Source: Wenzhouxiangella sediminis
Lineage (GTDB): Bacteria > Pseudomonadota > Gammaproteobacteria > Xanthomonadales > Wenzhouxiangellaceae
Direction of reading: 5' to 3'
Length of the DNA: 64,000 nucleotides
Assembly (NCBI RefSeq): GCF_003410055.1
Contig: NZ_QUZK01000038.1
Coordinates: 1 to 64,000, forward strand
Below, piece by piece: positions 1 through 10,552 of this stretch. Made by a program: the position numbers and the translations under genes. Under the pieces are notes generated by a model, which saw only the letters and a program-made list of their open reading frames with translations, made no database searches and had not been told where the DNA came from. Every line of letters begins with the position of its first letter. The first letter of the stretch is position 1.

Positions 1-1
1 G

Positions 2-91
2 ATCGGATTACCGATCACCTATGAGGATGGGCGGTTACACAGAAATCGGGACAGGCTCGTCTTTAGGGATACGGCGGTGTTGTTCCCATGA
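2..91 (+). CDS. 3' end of an unidentified CDS (truncated by window edge)
   Basis: An open frame enters from the left edge and ends at TGA 89-91, leaving 29 codons that include ITYEDGRLHRNRDRLVFRD. The last base pair of codons overlaps the ATG of the next gene as ATGA (88-91), so the two are probably translated as a coupled pair. The visible residues are hydrophilic and charged. They are too few to assign a family. The tail of a larger secreted or repeat-containing protein (for example an RHS-type protein) is possible but not demonstrated. Base composition is AT-richer than the rest of the window. Confidence 0.5.
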   Translation: MGLPITYEDGRLHRNRDRLVFRDTAVLFP

Positions 92-441
92 GTAGTTCCT
101 TTATGTCGAAGGCGCGTTCTGTGCTTTTAAGTCGCCGCGCTCGGCTTTTATTTGTTATTGCCTGGCTTTTGGTTTTGGCGTGGTGTGTGTTGGGATTTGA
201 TGGTCAGTATGATCATGAAAGGGAAATCGCGCTCTTAATTATAGTGGTGATTATTGGCGCTCCAATCAGTGTTTTAGGGCTTTTCATTGTAATGGTAACT
301 TCTGTATATTTTGATCCTGACCTTCCACTGCTTTGGGCGGTTAGCCTTACGTGGTTCCTGTTTTTTACATTGAGTTACTGTCAATGGTTCCTAATTTTCC
401 CGGCGCTATGCGAACGAATAGTACAAAGGAATGGGCGATGA
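88..441 (+). CDS. Small three-span membrane protein, unknown function
   Basis: This 117-residue protein is not recognised. Hydrophobic segments near residues 19-36, 47-75 and 80-105 predict three membrane spans, with a short basic N-terminus (KARSVLLSRRAR). Its ATG overlaps the stop of the upstream gene by four bases, so it is co-translated with that gene. The gene is AT-rich and uses A/T-ending codons, unlike the GC-ending codons of all downstream genes, which suggests recent acquisition. A small hydrophobic protein coupled to the 3' end of a larger gene would fit an immunity protein after an effector, but this is inference from position only. Confidence 0.55.
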   Translation: MSSSFMSKARSVLLSRRARLLFVIAWLLVLAWCVLGFDGQYDHEREIALLIIVVIIGAPISVLGLFIVMVTSVYFDPDLPLLWAVSLTWFLFFTLSYCQWFLIFPALCERIVQRNGR

Positions 442-851
442 TGGGGGGCGAGGACATCTAGCTTCTTCCAACTGTTTTGACTCTGACCGAGAGGGCTGGG
501 CCTGCCGGATCATCTGAAATAGGCTTTGTGCCAGGCGCGATTTGCTGTTCAGAGGGCAGAGTTGGGCACCTGGGGCTGACTCCGGCTGTACAAGTTGAGT
601 AATTACCCGACATTCGGGGTCTCCAGCAGCCCAGATTAAGCCGCTCCCGCAAGCTCGGTTGCAGGCTCCTTTGGAACGATGGGCAGCACCTTGCTTCGAC
701 CTGCCGCGTAGCTCCGTTTCCGACCCAGGCTTGCGCCCCGAGGCAGATAATGGCGTGTGGTCTGAGTGAATTCGGGCTCGCTGAGCGCGATGGAGTCGAA
801 GTCGGCTAAAATCGTTGCCCGCTCCTACGTCACTAAATTTGCGTTCGCCCG
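442..851. other. Non-coding spacer between the AT-rich tail and aroC
   Basis: About 410 bases hold no convincing gene; the 64-codon minus-strand frame at 458-652 has no start context or recognisable product. Composition shifts from AT-rich to the GC-rich chromosomal background across the spacer, so the boundary of the acquired segment probably lies here. A TAAAAT hexamer at 807-812 could be the -10 of an aroC promoter, although no matching -35 is seen. Confidence 0.5.
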
Positions 852-1946
852 ATGCCTGCCAATTCCTTCGGCCACATCCTGACTCTGACCACCTTCGGCG
901 AAAGCCACGGCCCGGCGATCGGCTGCGTGCTCGACGGCTTTCCGCCCGGCATGGCGATCACTCCGGAGGAGATTCGGGCCGAGCTGATGCGCCGCGCGAC
1001 GGGGCAGAGTCGGTGGACTTCGCAGCGCAAGGAAGCCGAGGACGTTCAGATCCTCTCGGGCGTGTTCGAGGGGAAAACGACCGGCTCGCCGATCGCGCTG
1101 CTGATCTACAACACCGATGCGAAGTCGAAGGACTATTCGAAGATCGCGAATCAGTTCCGGCCGGGGCACGCGGACTACACGTATCATCACAAGTACGGGA
1201 TTCGCGACTATCGCGGCGGTGGGCGGTCTTCGGCGCGCGAGACGGCGATGCGGGTCGCGGCAGGCGCGCTGGCGAAGAAGTGGCTGCGCGAGAAGTTCGG
1301 GGTCGAGATCACCGGCTGGCTGGGTCAGATCGGCGAGGAGGTCTGCGACGAGCGCTTCGATCCGGCGGTGATCGACACCAATCCGTTCTTCTGTCCCGAC
1401 GCCTCGCGGATCGAGGCGCTCGAGGACTACATGAAGAGGCTCTGGAAATCGGGCGACTCGGTCGGGGCGCTGGTGAAGGCGCGGGCCACCGGCGTGCCCG
1501 TGGGCCTGGGCGCGCCCGTCTACGCCAAGCTCGACGGCGACCTGGCCGCGGCGATGATGAGCATCAATGCGACCAAGGGCGTGGAGATCGGCGCCGGCTT
1601 CCGGTCTGTTGCCCAGAAGGGCACCGAGCACCGCGACGAGATCACGCCGGAGGGCTTCGAGTCCAACCACGCCGGCGGGGTGCTGGGCGGGATTTCCACC
1701 GGCCAGCCGGTGGAGTGTGCCGTCGCCTTCAAACCCACCTCATCCCTTCGTCTGCCGGGAAAAACCGTGGATATTCACGGTGGTCCGGTTGAAATCGTGA
1801 CCACCGGACGCCATGACCCTTGTGTCGGGATTCGCGCCGTGCCGATCGTCGAGGCCATGCTGGCCCTGGTGATCATGGATCACGTCTTGCTCCACCGCGC
1901 CCAGTGCGGCGACGTGGGCGAGCAGACGCCGCGCATTCCCGGCTGA
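852..1946 (+). CDS. aroC: Chorismate synthase
   Basis: Converts 5-enolpyruvylshikimate-3-phosphate to chorismate, the last common step of aromatic amino acid biosynthesis, using reduced FMN. The protein is 364 residues, the usual length. Family signatures are visible: TTFGESHG at residues 13-20, [10 protein letters not shown] near 105 and [16 protein letters not shown] near 125-140, which carry the FMN- and substrate-binding residues. The chosen ATG gives [10 protein letters not shown], which aligns with the start of the E. coli enzyme. It stands alone, separated from asd by a repeat element, and supplies chorismate to the trp genes further downstream. Confidence 0.97.
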   Translation: MPANSFGHILTLTTFGESHGPAIGCVLDGFPPGMAITPEEIRAELMRRATGQSRWTSQRKEAEDVQILSGVFEGKTTGSPIALLIYNTDAKSKDYSKIANQFRPGHADYTYHHKYGIRDYRGGGRSSARETAMRVAAGALAKKWLREKFGVEITGWLGQIGEEVCDERFDPAVIDTNPFFCPDASRIEALEDYMKRLWKSGDSVGALVKARATGVPVGLGAPVYAKLDGDLAAAMMSINATKGVEIGAGFRSVAQKGTEHRDEITPEGFESNHAGGVLGGISTGQPVECAVAFKPTSSLRLPGKTVDIHGGPVEIVTTGRHDPCVGIRAVPIVEAMLALVIMDHVLLHRAQCGDVGEQTPRIPG

Positions 1947-1972
1947 TTCAAGATCAAATTCAAAATCTGATT

Positions 1973-2130
1973 GTCCACAGATGAACACAGATCAACACAG
2001 ATAAGAACGTATAAAGAAACCACCGGCTCCCATCGCCAGTGGCGCCAAGGGATTGCAGTTCAGGCGCCTACTGTTGCCGGAGGTACTCCCGGCAAGATAA
2101 ATCTGTGTTTATCTGTGTTCATCTGTGGAC
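1973..2130. mobile_element. MITE-like element with 30-bp inverted arms (copy A, no ORF)
   Basis: The left arm 1973-2002 starts GTCC and then carries ACAGAT three times at 10-bp spacing (linkers GAAC and CAAC). The right arm 2101-2130 is the inverted form, ATCTGTG three times and ending GGAC. The right arm is base-for-base identical to the right arm at 35304-35333. The 98 bp between the arms hold no ORF. The element fills most of the aroC-asd spacer and ends 33 bases before the asd ATG. It looks like a non-autonomous derivative of the GxxExxY-bearing copy. No clear target-site duplication is visible. Confidence 0.7.
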
Positions 2131-2163
2131 ATTTTCTTAATTCAATCAAGACAGACAATCATC

Positions 2164-3186
<1,023 letters not shown>

Positions 3187-3221
3187 TCGCCCGATCCGAG
3201 TCTTTCGGTGAAACACCTCGT

Positions 3222-3246
3222 AAGCGCCGCCACGTTGCGGCGCTTT
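3222..3246 (+). terminator. Hairpin after asd
   Basis: AGCGCCGC and GCGGCGCT form an 8-bp perfect stem with a 6-base loop, 35 bases after the asd stop. The trailing tract TTTCGCATT is only weakly T-rich, so it is a possible Rho-independent terminator or a transcript-stabilising hairpin. Confidence 0.45.
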
Positions 3247-3264
3247 CGCATTGTGTGAACACAT

Positions 3265-3273
3265 TGGTATACT
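3265..3273 (+). promoter_or_regulatory. Extended -10 promoter for fimV
   Basis: TGGTATACT is an extended -10 (TGn-TATACT) 49 bases before the fimV ATG; no good -35 is seen, as expected for this class. The fimV start is supported by AGAGGGA at 3306-3312. Confidence 0.4.
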
Positions 3274-3322
3274 CGCTTGAATTGAAATAATTTTGTTCAA
3301 GCATTAGAGGGAATCGGCGCTC

Positions 3323-6133
3323 ATGGCCAACAATGCTGTTCGACTGATCACACCAGTCCTGCTGGGGGCACTCGTCCTGCTCTTCCCCGCCGACGGACTT
3401 CGGGCGCTGGGGCTCGGGGAGGCCCGCGTCGATTCCTGGTTGGGTCAGCCGCTGGATGTCTCCATCCGCCTGCTCGAAATCGAGTCACAAGCCATCGAGT
3501 CCGTCAGCGTGGGGCCCGCGTCGCTGGAGGACTTCGAGCGCCTCGGGGTACCCAGCCAGTCGCTGGGCCTGGGGCTGGAAGTCACCGTCGACCGTCAGGC
3601 GCAGCCGCCGATCGTTCGCGTGCGCTCGCAGCGCCCCGTCAACGACCCCATCGTCCAGATCCTGATCGACGCGCGCTGGTCCAGCGGGCGCGTCCTGCGC
3701 GAGTACACCCTGTTTCTCGACCCGCCGGTGATGGAATCCGCCGCACCGGCGCGCGAGGTCAGCCGGCCTGTCGAATCCGAACCGGAGCCGCAGCGGCAGC
3801 CCGCCCCGGCCGAGCCCGAGCGCCGTCCGCGTGAGCAGGCCGCCGAGCCGGCGCCCCGTCCCGCCCAGGAGCCTTCCCGCCCGGCCCGCGAAGAAGCCGC
3901 GCCCGCACCCGCCTCGCGCGGTGCCGACACGGTGACCGTCGCGCGCGGCGACACGCTCTGGAGCATCGCGCAGGATTGGCGGCCCGACCAGAACCTGAGC
4001 ATGGACCAGGTGATGCTGGCCATCTTCAATCGCAACCGCAATGCTTTCCAGGGCGAGAACATCAACCGTCTGCTCAGCGATGCCCGGCTGGACATGCCCG
4101 GTGTAGACGAAGTCCGGTCGGTCGATCGCGCCGAGGCGCAGCGCCGGGTGCGCGAGCACATGCGTTCCTGGCAGCCGGGCGTGGCCGAGGATGTGCCGGT
4201 CGTGTCGGACGCGGGCATGCCCGAGGCGTCGGCCTCTCCCGAGCAGGAGGAGGCAGAGACGGAAACGGAAACCGCACAGAGCGAGGAGGACTATCGGCTC
4301 GACGTGGTTCCGCCCGAGGAGGACCAGTACTCGGAAAGCTCGGCCGTGGCCGAGGCCGATATCGAGCGCGTCAGCGACCAGCTCGCCGACGTCGAAGAAG
4401 AGATTGCCTCCGAGGGCCTCGACAGCCAGGCCTTCGACGAGCATGCCGATGAGATTCGCGACGCGCTCGAGCAGCGCGACATGGCCGGCCTGGCCGTGGC
4501 CGAGGAATCGCTGGCCGAACTCGAGACCCGCCTGCGCGAGGCCCGCGAAGCGCGCGCCGAGCAGGAGCGGATGGCCCAGGCCGCCGGCGGCGAGTCCGCG
4601 ACCGACAGCGAGGAAGGCGACGAGATCGCCGACTACATGACCCAGCTCGAGGAAGAGTTCGGCACCCAGGACGGCGACGAAACCGCGGCCGGTGACGAGG
4701 ACATGGCCATGGCGGACGAAGGCGCCGCCGGAGAGGCCCAAGGCGCCGACCCGGCGGGTGAAACGGACGAAACCGCGACGGGTGCCGGCGACGAGTCCGG
4801 CGACATGGCGGCTGCCGAAGAGTCGACAGAGCAGGCGGCCGCGGAAACGGACGCGCAGGAAGAAGCGTCGCGCCCGATGACCGTGACCCGCACCGATTCG
4901 GGCGGCATGCCCGGATGGCTGTGGCCCGTCGTCGGCCTGTTGCTGCTGGTGCTGCTGGTCGCGGCCGGGCTCTGGTGGGTACGCCGCCGCCGCGAAGCCG
5001 CCGAGCCGGGCGAGGAATCGCTGGCCGCCGCCGATGCGGTCGATTCGGCGCGCGCCGCAGTCGCCCGCAATCCGGAGGACCTCGCCGCGCACCTGGCGCT
5101 GCTGAAGATGCTGGCCGACCAGGGTCGCGAGCAGGAATTCACCGACGCCTTCGACCAGATGTATCAGGAGGTCGACGACGAATCCGCAGCCGAGTGGCAG
5201 GAAGCCCTGTCCCTCGCCGCGGCGCACGTGCCCGACCATCCGCTGCTGACGCCGCACGAGACGTCCATCGACGACGATTTCGATCGCCGCGCCGACGAGA
5301 TGCTGGGCATGCTCGATGTCGACGAGTCGGGATCCGCAGGCGAGCCCGAGTTCACTTCGGAAGCCAGGAGCGAGGACGATACCTTCGACCTCGGCGAAGA
5401 CGAGGAGGAAGGCTTCGAGGCCCCCGAGCGCGAGAAGGATTCGCGCGAGGACACTTTCGACGAGGACATGGACCTCGCGGTGCTTTCCGAACGGCTTGAC
5501 GACCCCTCGAAGGAGCCGGGTCGCGACAAGTCGCTCGACAACGACGAGGACGATGCCGATTTCGGTTCGTTCAAGGAGCTGGACGAGTACAGCGTGGGCG
5601 ACGCCACCGAGGATGAGCCCGAAGAGCATTCCGAGGCGCCCGTGGACATCGAGGATGAGTCCGCTCCCCAGCCCGACCTGGACCTCGACGTCTCGCGCGA
5701 GCAGGAAGCCGACGAAGTCTTCGGCGAGGCGGGAACCCGCGACGCGGAGGATCTCGACCTGGAACTGAGTTCGGATGTCGAGGATGTCGAATCCGAAGCC
5801 GAGTCCCCCGATGCCGGACTGGACTTCGACCTGGGCGAGACGGCCGAGGCCGAGCCCGAGGAGGCCATCGAACCGGGTGAAGCGGACGAGCCGGAAGAAG
5901 AACCCGGGTCGCTGGAAATCGAGGAGCCCGAGGAACCGTCCGAAGAAACCGAAGCGCCGGCCGCGGGCGGCTCGCTCAGCGACGAGGACGCCGACGTCAA
6001 GCTCGACCTCGCGCGGGCCTACATCTCGGTCGACCTGGGTGATTCCGCGCGTACCGTGCTCGAGGAAGTCATCAGCGACGGCAGCGAGGGGAAGCGCGCC
6101 GAGGCCAAGAAACTCCTCGACAGCATGGTGTGA
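3323..6133 (+). CDS. fimV: FimV/HubP-family polar landmark protein
   Basis: An inner-membrane protein of the FimV/HubP family that organises the cell pole, type IV pili and twitching motility by binding peptidoglycan outside and partner proteins inside. The 936 residues comprise a signal-like hydrophobic stretch (about 10-30), the FimV N-terminal core (LGEARVDSWLGQPLDVSI, about 32-140), a Pro/Ala/Glu-rich linker, a LysM domain (GDTLWSIAQDW, about 201-262), an acidic coiled region, one membrane span (about 531-555, followed by RRRR) and a very acidic cytoplasmic region with Asp/Glu-rich low complexity. The C-terminal FimV motif (DVKLDLARAYISVDLGDSA, about 890-936) closes it. The next gene, truA, starts 16 bases later, so they are co-transcribed as in Pseudomonas. 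Confidence 0.93.
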   Translation: MANNAVRLITPVLLGALVLLFPADGLRALGLGEARVDSWLGQPLDVSIRLLEIESQAIESVSVGPASLEDFERLGVPSQSLGLGLEVTVDRQAQPPIVRVRSQRPVNDPIVQILIDARWSSGRVLREYTLFLDPPVMESAAPAREVSRPVESEPEPQRQPAPAEPERRPREQAAEPAPRPAQEPSRPAREEAAPAPASRGADTVTVARGDTLWSIAQDWRPDQNLSMDQVMLAIFNRNRNAFQGENINRLLSDARLDMPGVDEVRSVDRAEAQRRVREHMRSWQPGVAEDVPVVSDAGMPEASASPEQEEAETETETAQSEEDYRLDVVPPEEDQYSESSAVAEADIERVSDQLADVEEEIASEGLDSQAFDEHADEIRDALEQRDMAGLAVAEESLAELETRLREAREARAEQERMAQAAGGESATDSEEGDEIADYMTQLEEEFGTQDGDETAAGDEDMAMADEGAAGEAQGADPAGETDETATGAGDESGDMAAAEESTEQAAAETDAQEEASRPMTVTRTDSGGMPGWLWPVVGLLLLVLLVAAGLWWVRRRREAAEPGEESLAAADAVDSARAAVARNPEDLAAHLALLKMLADQGREQEFTDAFDQMYQEVDDESAAEWQEALSLAAAHVPDHPLLTPHETSIDDDFDRRADEMLGMLDVDESGSAGEPEFTSEARSEDDTFDLGEDEEEGFEAPEREKDSREDTFDEDMDLAVLSERLDDPSKEPGRDKSLDNDEDDADFGSFKELDEYSVGDATEDEPEEHSEAPVDIEDESAPQPDLDLDVSREQEADEVFGEAGTRDAEDLDLELSSDVEDVESEAESPDAGLDFDLGETAEAEPEEAIEPGEADEPEEEPGSLEIEEPEEPSEETEAPAAGGSLSDEDADVKLDLARAYISVDLGDSARTVLEEVISDGSEGKRAEAKKLLDSMV

Positions 6134-6149
6134 TCCAGCCGGTCCATTG

Positions 6150-6941
6150 ATGCGACTCGCCGCCGGGATCGAGTACGACGGCAGCGGTTTCTATGGCTGG
6201 CAGACGCAGCGCCAGTCGCCGACCGTGCAGGCCTGTCTCGAAAATGCCCTGGGCCGGGTGGCCGACCACCCGGTCGCGGTGTATTGCGCCGGCCGCACGG
6301 ACACCGGGGTGCACGCGCATTGCCAGGTCGTCCATTTCGACACGCAGGCCGAGCGTCGCGAGCGCTCCTGGGTGCTCGGCAGCAACTCCAACCTGCATCC
6401 CGGCATTTCGGTGCTGTGGGTACGCCCCGTCGACGACGAATTCCACGCCCGCTTCTCGGCCACGCGTCGGCGCTATCGCTACCGCATGCTCAATCGCTGG
6501 GTACGGCCGGCCATCGACCGCGGCCGCGTCGCCTGGATCCGCCAGCCGCTCGATGCCGAACGCATGCACGAGGCCGCCCAGGCGCTCCTGGGAGAACACG
6601 ATTTCTCGAGCTTCCGCGCGGTCGGATGCCAGGCGAAATCGCCGGTGCGACGAATCCATGACCTGTCGGTCACTCGCCGGGGCAGCGAGGTGATCATTGA
6701 CATCGAGGCCAACGCCTTCGTCTACCATATGGTCCGAAACGTCGCCGGGACCTTGATTCTGGTCGGCAAGGGCGAGAAGCCGGTCGAATGGCCGGGCCGG
6801 GTGCTGGCCGCCGCCGATCGCACGGTGGCGGGGCCGACGGCGCCCGCCGAAGGACTGTATTTCGTGGCGCCGACCTATCCCGATCACCCGCAATTGCCGG
6901 TCCGGGACGAGATCGATTTTCCGCCTCGCGACGACCAGTAA
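6150..6941 (+). CDS. truA: tRNA pseudouridine(38-40) synthase
   Basis: Isomerises uridines 38-40 in the anticodon stem of many tRNAs. The 263-residue protein begins MRLAAGIEYDGSGFYGWQ, matching family starts. The catalytic aspartate sits in AGRTDTGVHA (about residue 52) and VYHMVRNVAGTL near 195 is the second conserved block. A longer open frame runs upstream in the same frame, but it overlaps fimV and has no similarity, so ATG 6150 is chosen. It lies 16 bases after fimV and 30 before trpF. Confidence 0.95.
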   Translation: MRLAAGIEYDGSGFYGWQTQRQSPTVQACLENALGRVADHPVAVYCAGRTDTGVHAHCQVVHFDTQAERRERSWVLGSNSNLHPGISVLWVRPVDDEFHARFSATRRRYRYRMLNRWVRPAIDRGRVAWIRQPLDAERMHEAAQALLGEHDFSSFRAVGCQAKSPVRRIHDLSVTRRGSEVIIDIEANAFVYHMVRNVAGTLILVGKGEKPVEWPGRVLAAADRTVAGPTAPAEGLYFVAPTYPDHPQLPVRDEIDFPPRDDQ

Positions 6942-6971
6942 TCCACCAGCGGTTCACCGGGCACCAGGACA

Positions 6972-7577
6972 ATGATTCGCGTAAAGATCTGCGGCATCAC
7001 CCGTCGGGAAGACGCTCTGGCGGCGGCCCATGCGGGCGCCGATGCCATCGGACTGGTATTTGCCGAGCGCAGCTCCCGCTACATCGACCATGAGCTTGCG
7101 CGGAGCATCTGCCGGGTGCTGCCGCCGTTCGTGACGCGGGTCGGCCTGTTCATGGACGCTTCGGCCGAGACGGTCCGGAGCACGCTCGAGGGTGTGCCGC
7201 TGGACTGGTTGCAGTTCCACGGACGCGAATCGCAGGATTTCTGCCGACAGTTCGGCCGGCCGTGGATGAAGGCGCTTGCCATGGGTGGCGATCTTCCGGA
7301 CGACCCGGCGGATTACGACCAGGCCGATGCGCTCCTGCTCGACGCCCACGCGCCCGGGCAGGCCGGCGGCAGCGGCGAGACTTTCGACTGGTCCAGGGCG
7401 CCTCGTGTGGCCCGTCCCTGGGTGTTGGCCGGGGGGCTGAACCCCGACAATGTGGGTGCGGCCTGCCGACAGCTCTCGCCCGATGCGGTGGACGTCTCCA
7501 GCGGGGTGGAAGTTCGCCCCGGCGTGAAGAGTGATAAGCTGATTCGTGACTTTATGAAGGCGGTGAAACATGGCTGA
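6972..7577 (+). CDS. trpF: Phosphoribosylanthranilate isomerase
   Basis: Third step of tryptophan biosynthesis, an Amadori rearrangement of N-(5-phosphoribosyl)anthranilate. The 201-residue single-domain TIM barrel starts [15 protein letters not shown], with the catalytic Cys in [16 protein letters not shown] (about 150-160) and [14 protein letters not shown] (about 175-190) hold the phosphate- and acid-site residues. It is a stand-alone TrpF, not fused to TrpC. It overlaps trpB by 8 bases, so translation is coupled. Confidence 0.95.
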   Translation: MIRVKICGITRREDALAAAHAGADAIGLVFAERSSRYIDHELARSICRVLPPFVTRVGLFMDASAETVRSTLEGVPLDWLQFHGRESQDFCRQFGRPWMKALAMGGDLPDDPADYDQADALLLDAHAPGQAGGSGETFDWSRAPRVARPWVLAGGLNPDNVGAACRQLSPDAVDVSSGVEVRPGVKSDKLIRDFMKAVKHG

Positions 7578-8793
7578 AGCAGCCGAGAAAACAGCGATTC
7601 CGACCCAACTGCCCGACGCCGGCGGCCATTTCGGCGTGTTCGGCGGGCGCTTCGTCTCCGAGACCCTGATGGCGGCGCTGGAAGAGCTCGAAGCTGCCTG
7701 GCGCAAATACATCGCCGATGAGACCTTCATGGCGCGGCTCGACTCGGACCTGGAGCACTTCGTCGGCCGCCCTTCGCCCCTGTATTTCGCCGAGAACCTC
7801 ACGCGCAAGATGAGCGGCGCGAAGATCGTGCTCAAGCGCGAGGATCTCAACCACACCGGTGCGCACAAGGTCAACAACACGGTCGGCCAGGCGTTGCTCG
7901 CCCAGGCCATGGGCAAGCAGCGCGTGATTGCCGAAACCGGTGCCGGCCAGCACGGTGTGGCCACGGCCACGGTGGCGGCCCGCCTGGGCATGAAGTGCGT
8001 GGTCTACATGGGCTCGGAAGACGTCAAGCGCCAGTCGGTCAACGTCTTTCGCATGAAGCTGCTCGGCGCCGAGGTGGTCAGCGTCGAGGCCGGTTCGAAG
8101 ACGCTCAAGGACGCGCTCAACGAGGCCATGCGCGACTGGGTCACCAACGTCGACGACACCTTCTACGTCCTTGGCACGGTGGCCGGTCCGCACCCGTATC
8201 CGGCCATGGTCCGCGACTTCAACGCCGTGGTCGGGCGCGAAGCGCGCCGACAGATGCTCGACGAGTACGGCAAGCTTCCCGAGGCCCTGGTGGCCTGCGT
8301 CGGCGGCGGGTCGAACGCCATCGGGCTCTTCCACCCCTTCATCGACGACACCGACGTGGCCATGTTCGGCGTCGAGGCGGCCGGCCGCGGGCTTTCGGGC
8401 CACGAGCACGCCGCCAGCCTGTGTGCCGGGCGCATCGGGGTGCTGCACGGCTCGCGCACCTACCTGCTCGACGACGACGCCGGACAGATCATCGACACCC
8501 ACTCGGTTTCGGCCGGCCTGGACTACCCGGGTGTCGGGCCCGAGCACGCCTGGCTGAAGGACTCCGGCCGGGCGCAGTACGTCGGCATCGACGACGAAGA
8601 AGCCCTGGCGGCCTTCCACGAGCTCACTCGAAGCGAGGGCATCATGCCGGCGCTCGAGTCGGCACACGCCATCGCCTACGGCATGAAGCTGGCCGCCGAG
8701 CGCGATCCCGACGAGATCGTCCTGGTCAACCTCTCCGGTCGGGGCGACAAGGACATCAACACCGTGGCCGAACTGGAGGGAATGACGCTTTGA
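7570..8793 (+). CDS. trpB: Tryptophan synthase beta subunit
   Basis: Condenses indole with serine using PLP, in complex with TrpA. The 407-residue protein has the PLP lysine K100 in [10 protein letters not shown], the glycine loop [10 protein letters not shown] for the phosphate, and [10 protein letters not shown], the carboxylate-binding loop. The start overlaps trpF by 8 bases and the stop overlaps the TTG start of trpA, the usual tight packing of subunits made in equal amount. Confidence 0.97.
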   Translation: MAEAAEKTAIPTQLPDAGGHFGVFGGRFVSETLMAALEELEAAWRKYIADETFMARLDSDLEHFVGRPSPLYFAENLTRKMSGAKIVLKREDLNHTGAHKVNNTVGQALLAQAMGKQRVIAETGAGQHGVATATVAARLGMKCVVYMGSEDVKRQSVNVFRMKLLGAEVVSVEAGSKTLKDALNEAMRDWVTNVDDTFYVLGTVAGPHPYPAMVRDFNAVVGREARRQMLDEYGKLPEALVACVGGGSNAIGLFHPFIDDTDVAMFGVEAAGRGLSGHEHAASLCAGRIGVLHGSRTYLLDDDAGQIIDTHSVSAGLDYPGVGPEHAWLKDSGRAQYVGIDDEEALAAFHELTRSEGIMPALESAHAIAYGMKLAAERDPDEIVLVNLSGRGDKDINTVAELEGMTL

Positions 8794-9623
8794 ACCGCAT
8801 CGACGCGAGATTCGAACAGCTGCGCCGGACCCATCGCCGGGCGCTGATCCCCTACGTGACGGCCGGCTATCCCGGTCCGGATGCCACCGTGCCGGTGCTG
8901 CATGCCGCCGTCGAGGCGGGCGCGGACCTGCTCGAAGTGGGCATGCCGTTTTCGGACGTCATGGCCGACGGCCCGGTCATCCAGGAAGCCTGCGCCCGCG
9001 CACTCGAACAGGGCACGGGCCTCGACCAGGTGCTGGCCATGGTCGCCGAGTTCCGGCGCCGGGATGCCGACACGCCGATCATCCTGATGGGCTACGCCAA
9101 CCCCATCGAGCGACGCGGCGTGGCGCGTTTCTGCGAAGAGGCCGCGGCCGCCGGCGTGGACGGCCTGCTGATCGTCGACTGCCCGGCCGACGAGGCCGCG
9201 GACATGCGTGCCGAACTGGCCCGCCGCGATCTGCACCAGATCTTCCTGGTGGCGCCGACCACGACCGACGCGCGGCTCAAGCGCGCGGCCGAGTTGGCCG
9301 GCGGGTTCCTCTACTACGTCACGATCAAGGGCGTCACCGGGGCGGCCAATCTCGACACCGCCTCGCTCGCGCCGGCGATCGAACGGATCCGGGCCGCCGC
9401 GGGCGTGCCTATTGCCGTGGGTTTCGGCATCCGCACGCCCGAGCACGCCGCCGCGGCGGCCGAAAGCGCCGACGCCGTCGTGATCGGCTCGGCGCTGGTC
9501 GAGCGCCTGGGCCGGGCCGACTCGGCCGCGGCCGCGGTCGAGACCGCACGCGACTACCTTGCCCCGATCCGTCAGGCCATGGACAATACCGCCTCTTCGC
9601 AAAATGACGTGGTGAGCGCCTGA
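8790..9623 (+). CDS. trpA: Tryptophan synthase alpha subunit
   Basis: Cleaves indole-3-glycerol phosphate and passes indole to TrpB. The 277-residue TIM barrel has the catalytic Glu in LEVGMPFSD (about 47) and Asp in DCPADEA, plus the phosphate loop [10 protein letters not shown]. The frame continues upstream inside trpB, but the TTG at 8790, overlapping the trpB stop as TTGA, gives the right length ([14 protein letters not shown]); no ATG occurs before residue 51. It is followed one base later by accD. Confidence 0.94.
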   Translation: MNRIDARFEQLRRTHRRALIPYVTAGYPGPDATVPVLHAAVEAGADLLEVGMPFSDVMADGPVIQEACARALEQGTGLDQVLAMVAEFRRRDADTPIILMGYANPIERRGVARFCEEAAAAGVDGLLIVDCPADEAADMRAELARRDLHQIFLVAPTTTDARLKRAAELAGGFLYYVTIKGVTGAANLDTASLAPAIERIRAAAGVPIAVGFGIRTPEHAAAAAESADAVVIGSALVERLGRADSAAAAVETARDYLAPIRQAMDNTASSQNDVVSA

Positions 9624-9624
9624 C

Positions 9625-10527
<903 letters not shown>

Positions 10528-10552
10528 CCGGCACAAGCCTTCCGGCCCGGCC

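Noticed and set aside
458-652. Short minus-strand ORF in the first spacer
   Set aside because: No ribosome binding site, no similarity and composition typical of non-coding DNA.
815-1792. Alternative frames across aroC
   Set aside because: Arg-rich, low-complexity translations of the out-of-frame aroC sequence.
3485-5629. A 714-codon minus-strand frame inside fimV
   Set aside because: Shadow of the acidic, GC-rich fimV coding strand; no start context or recognisable product.
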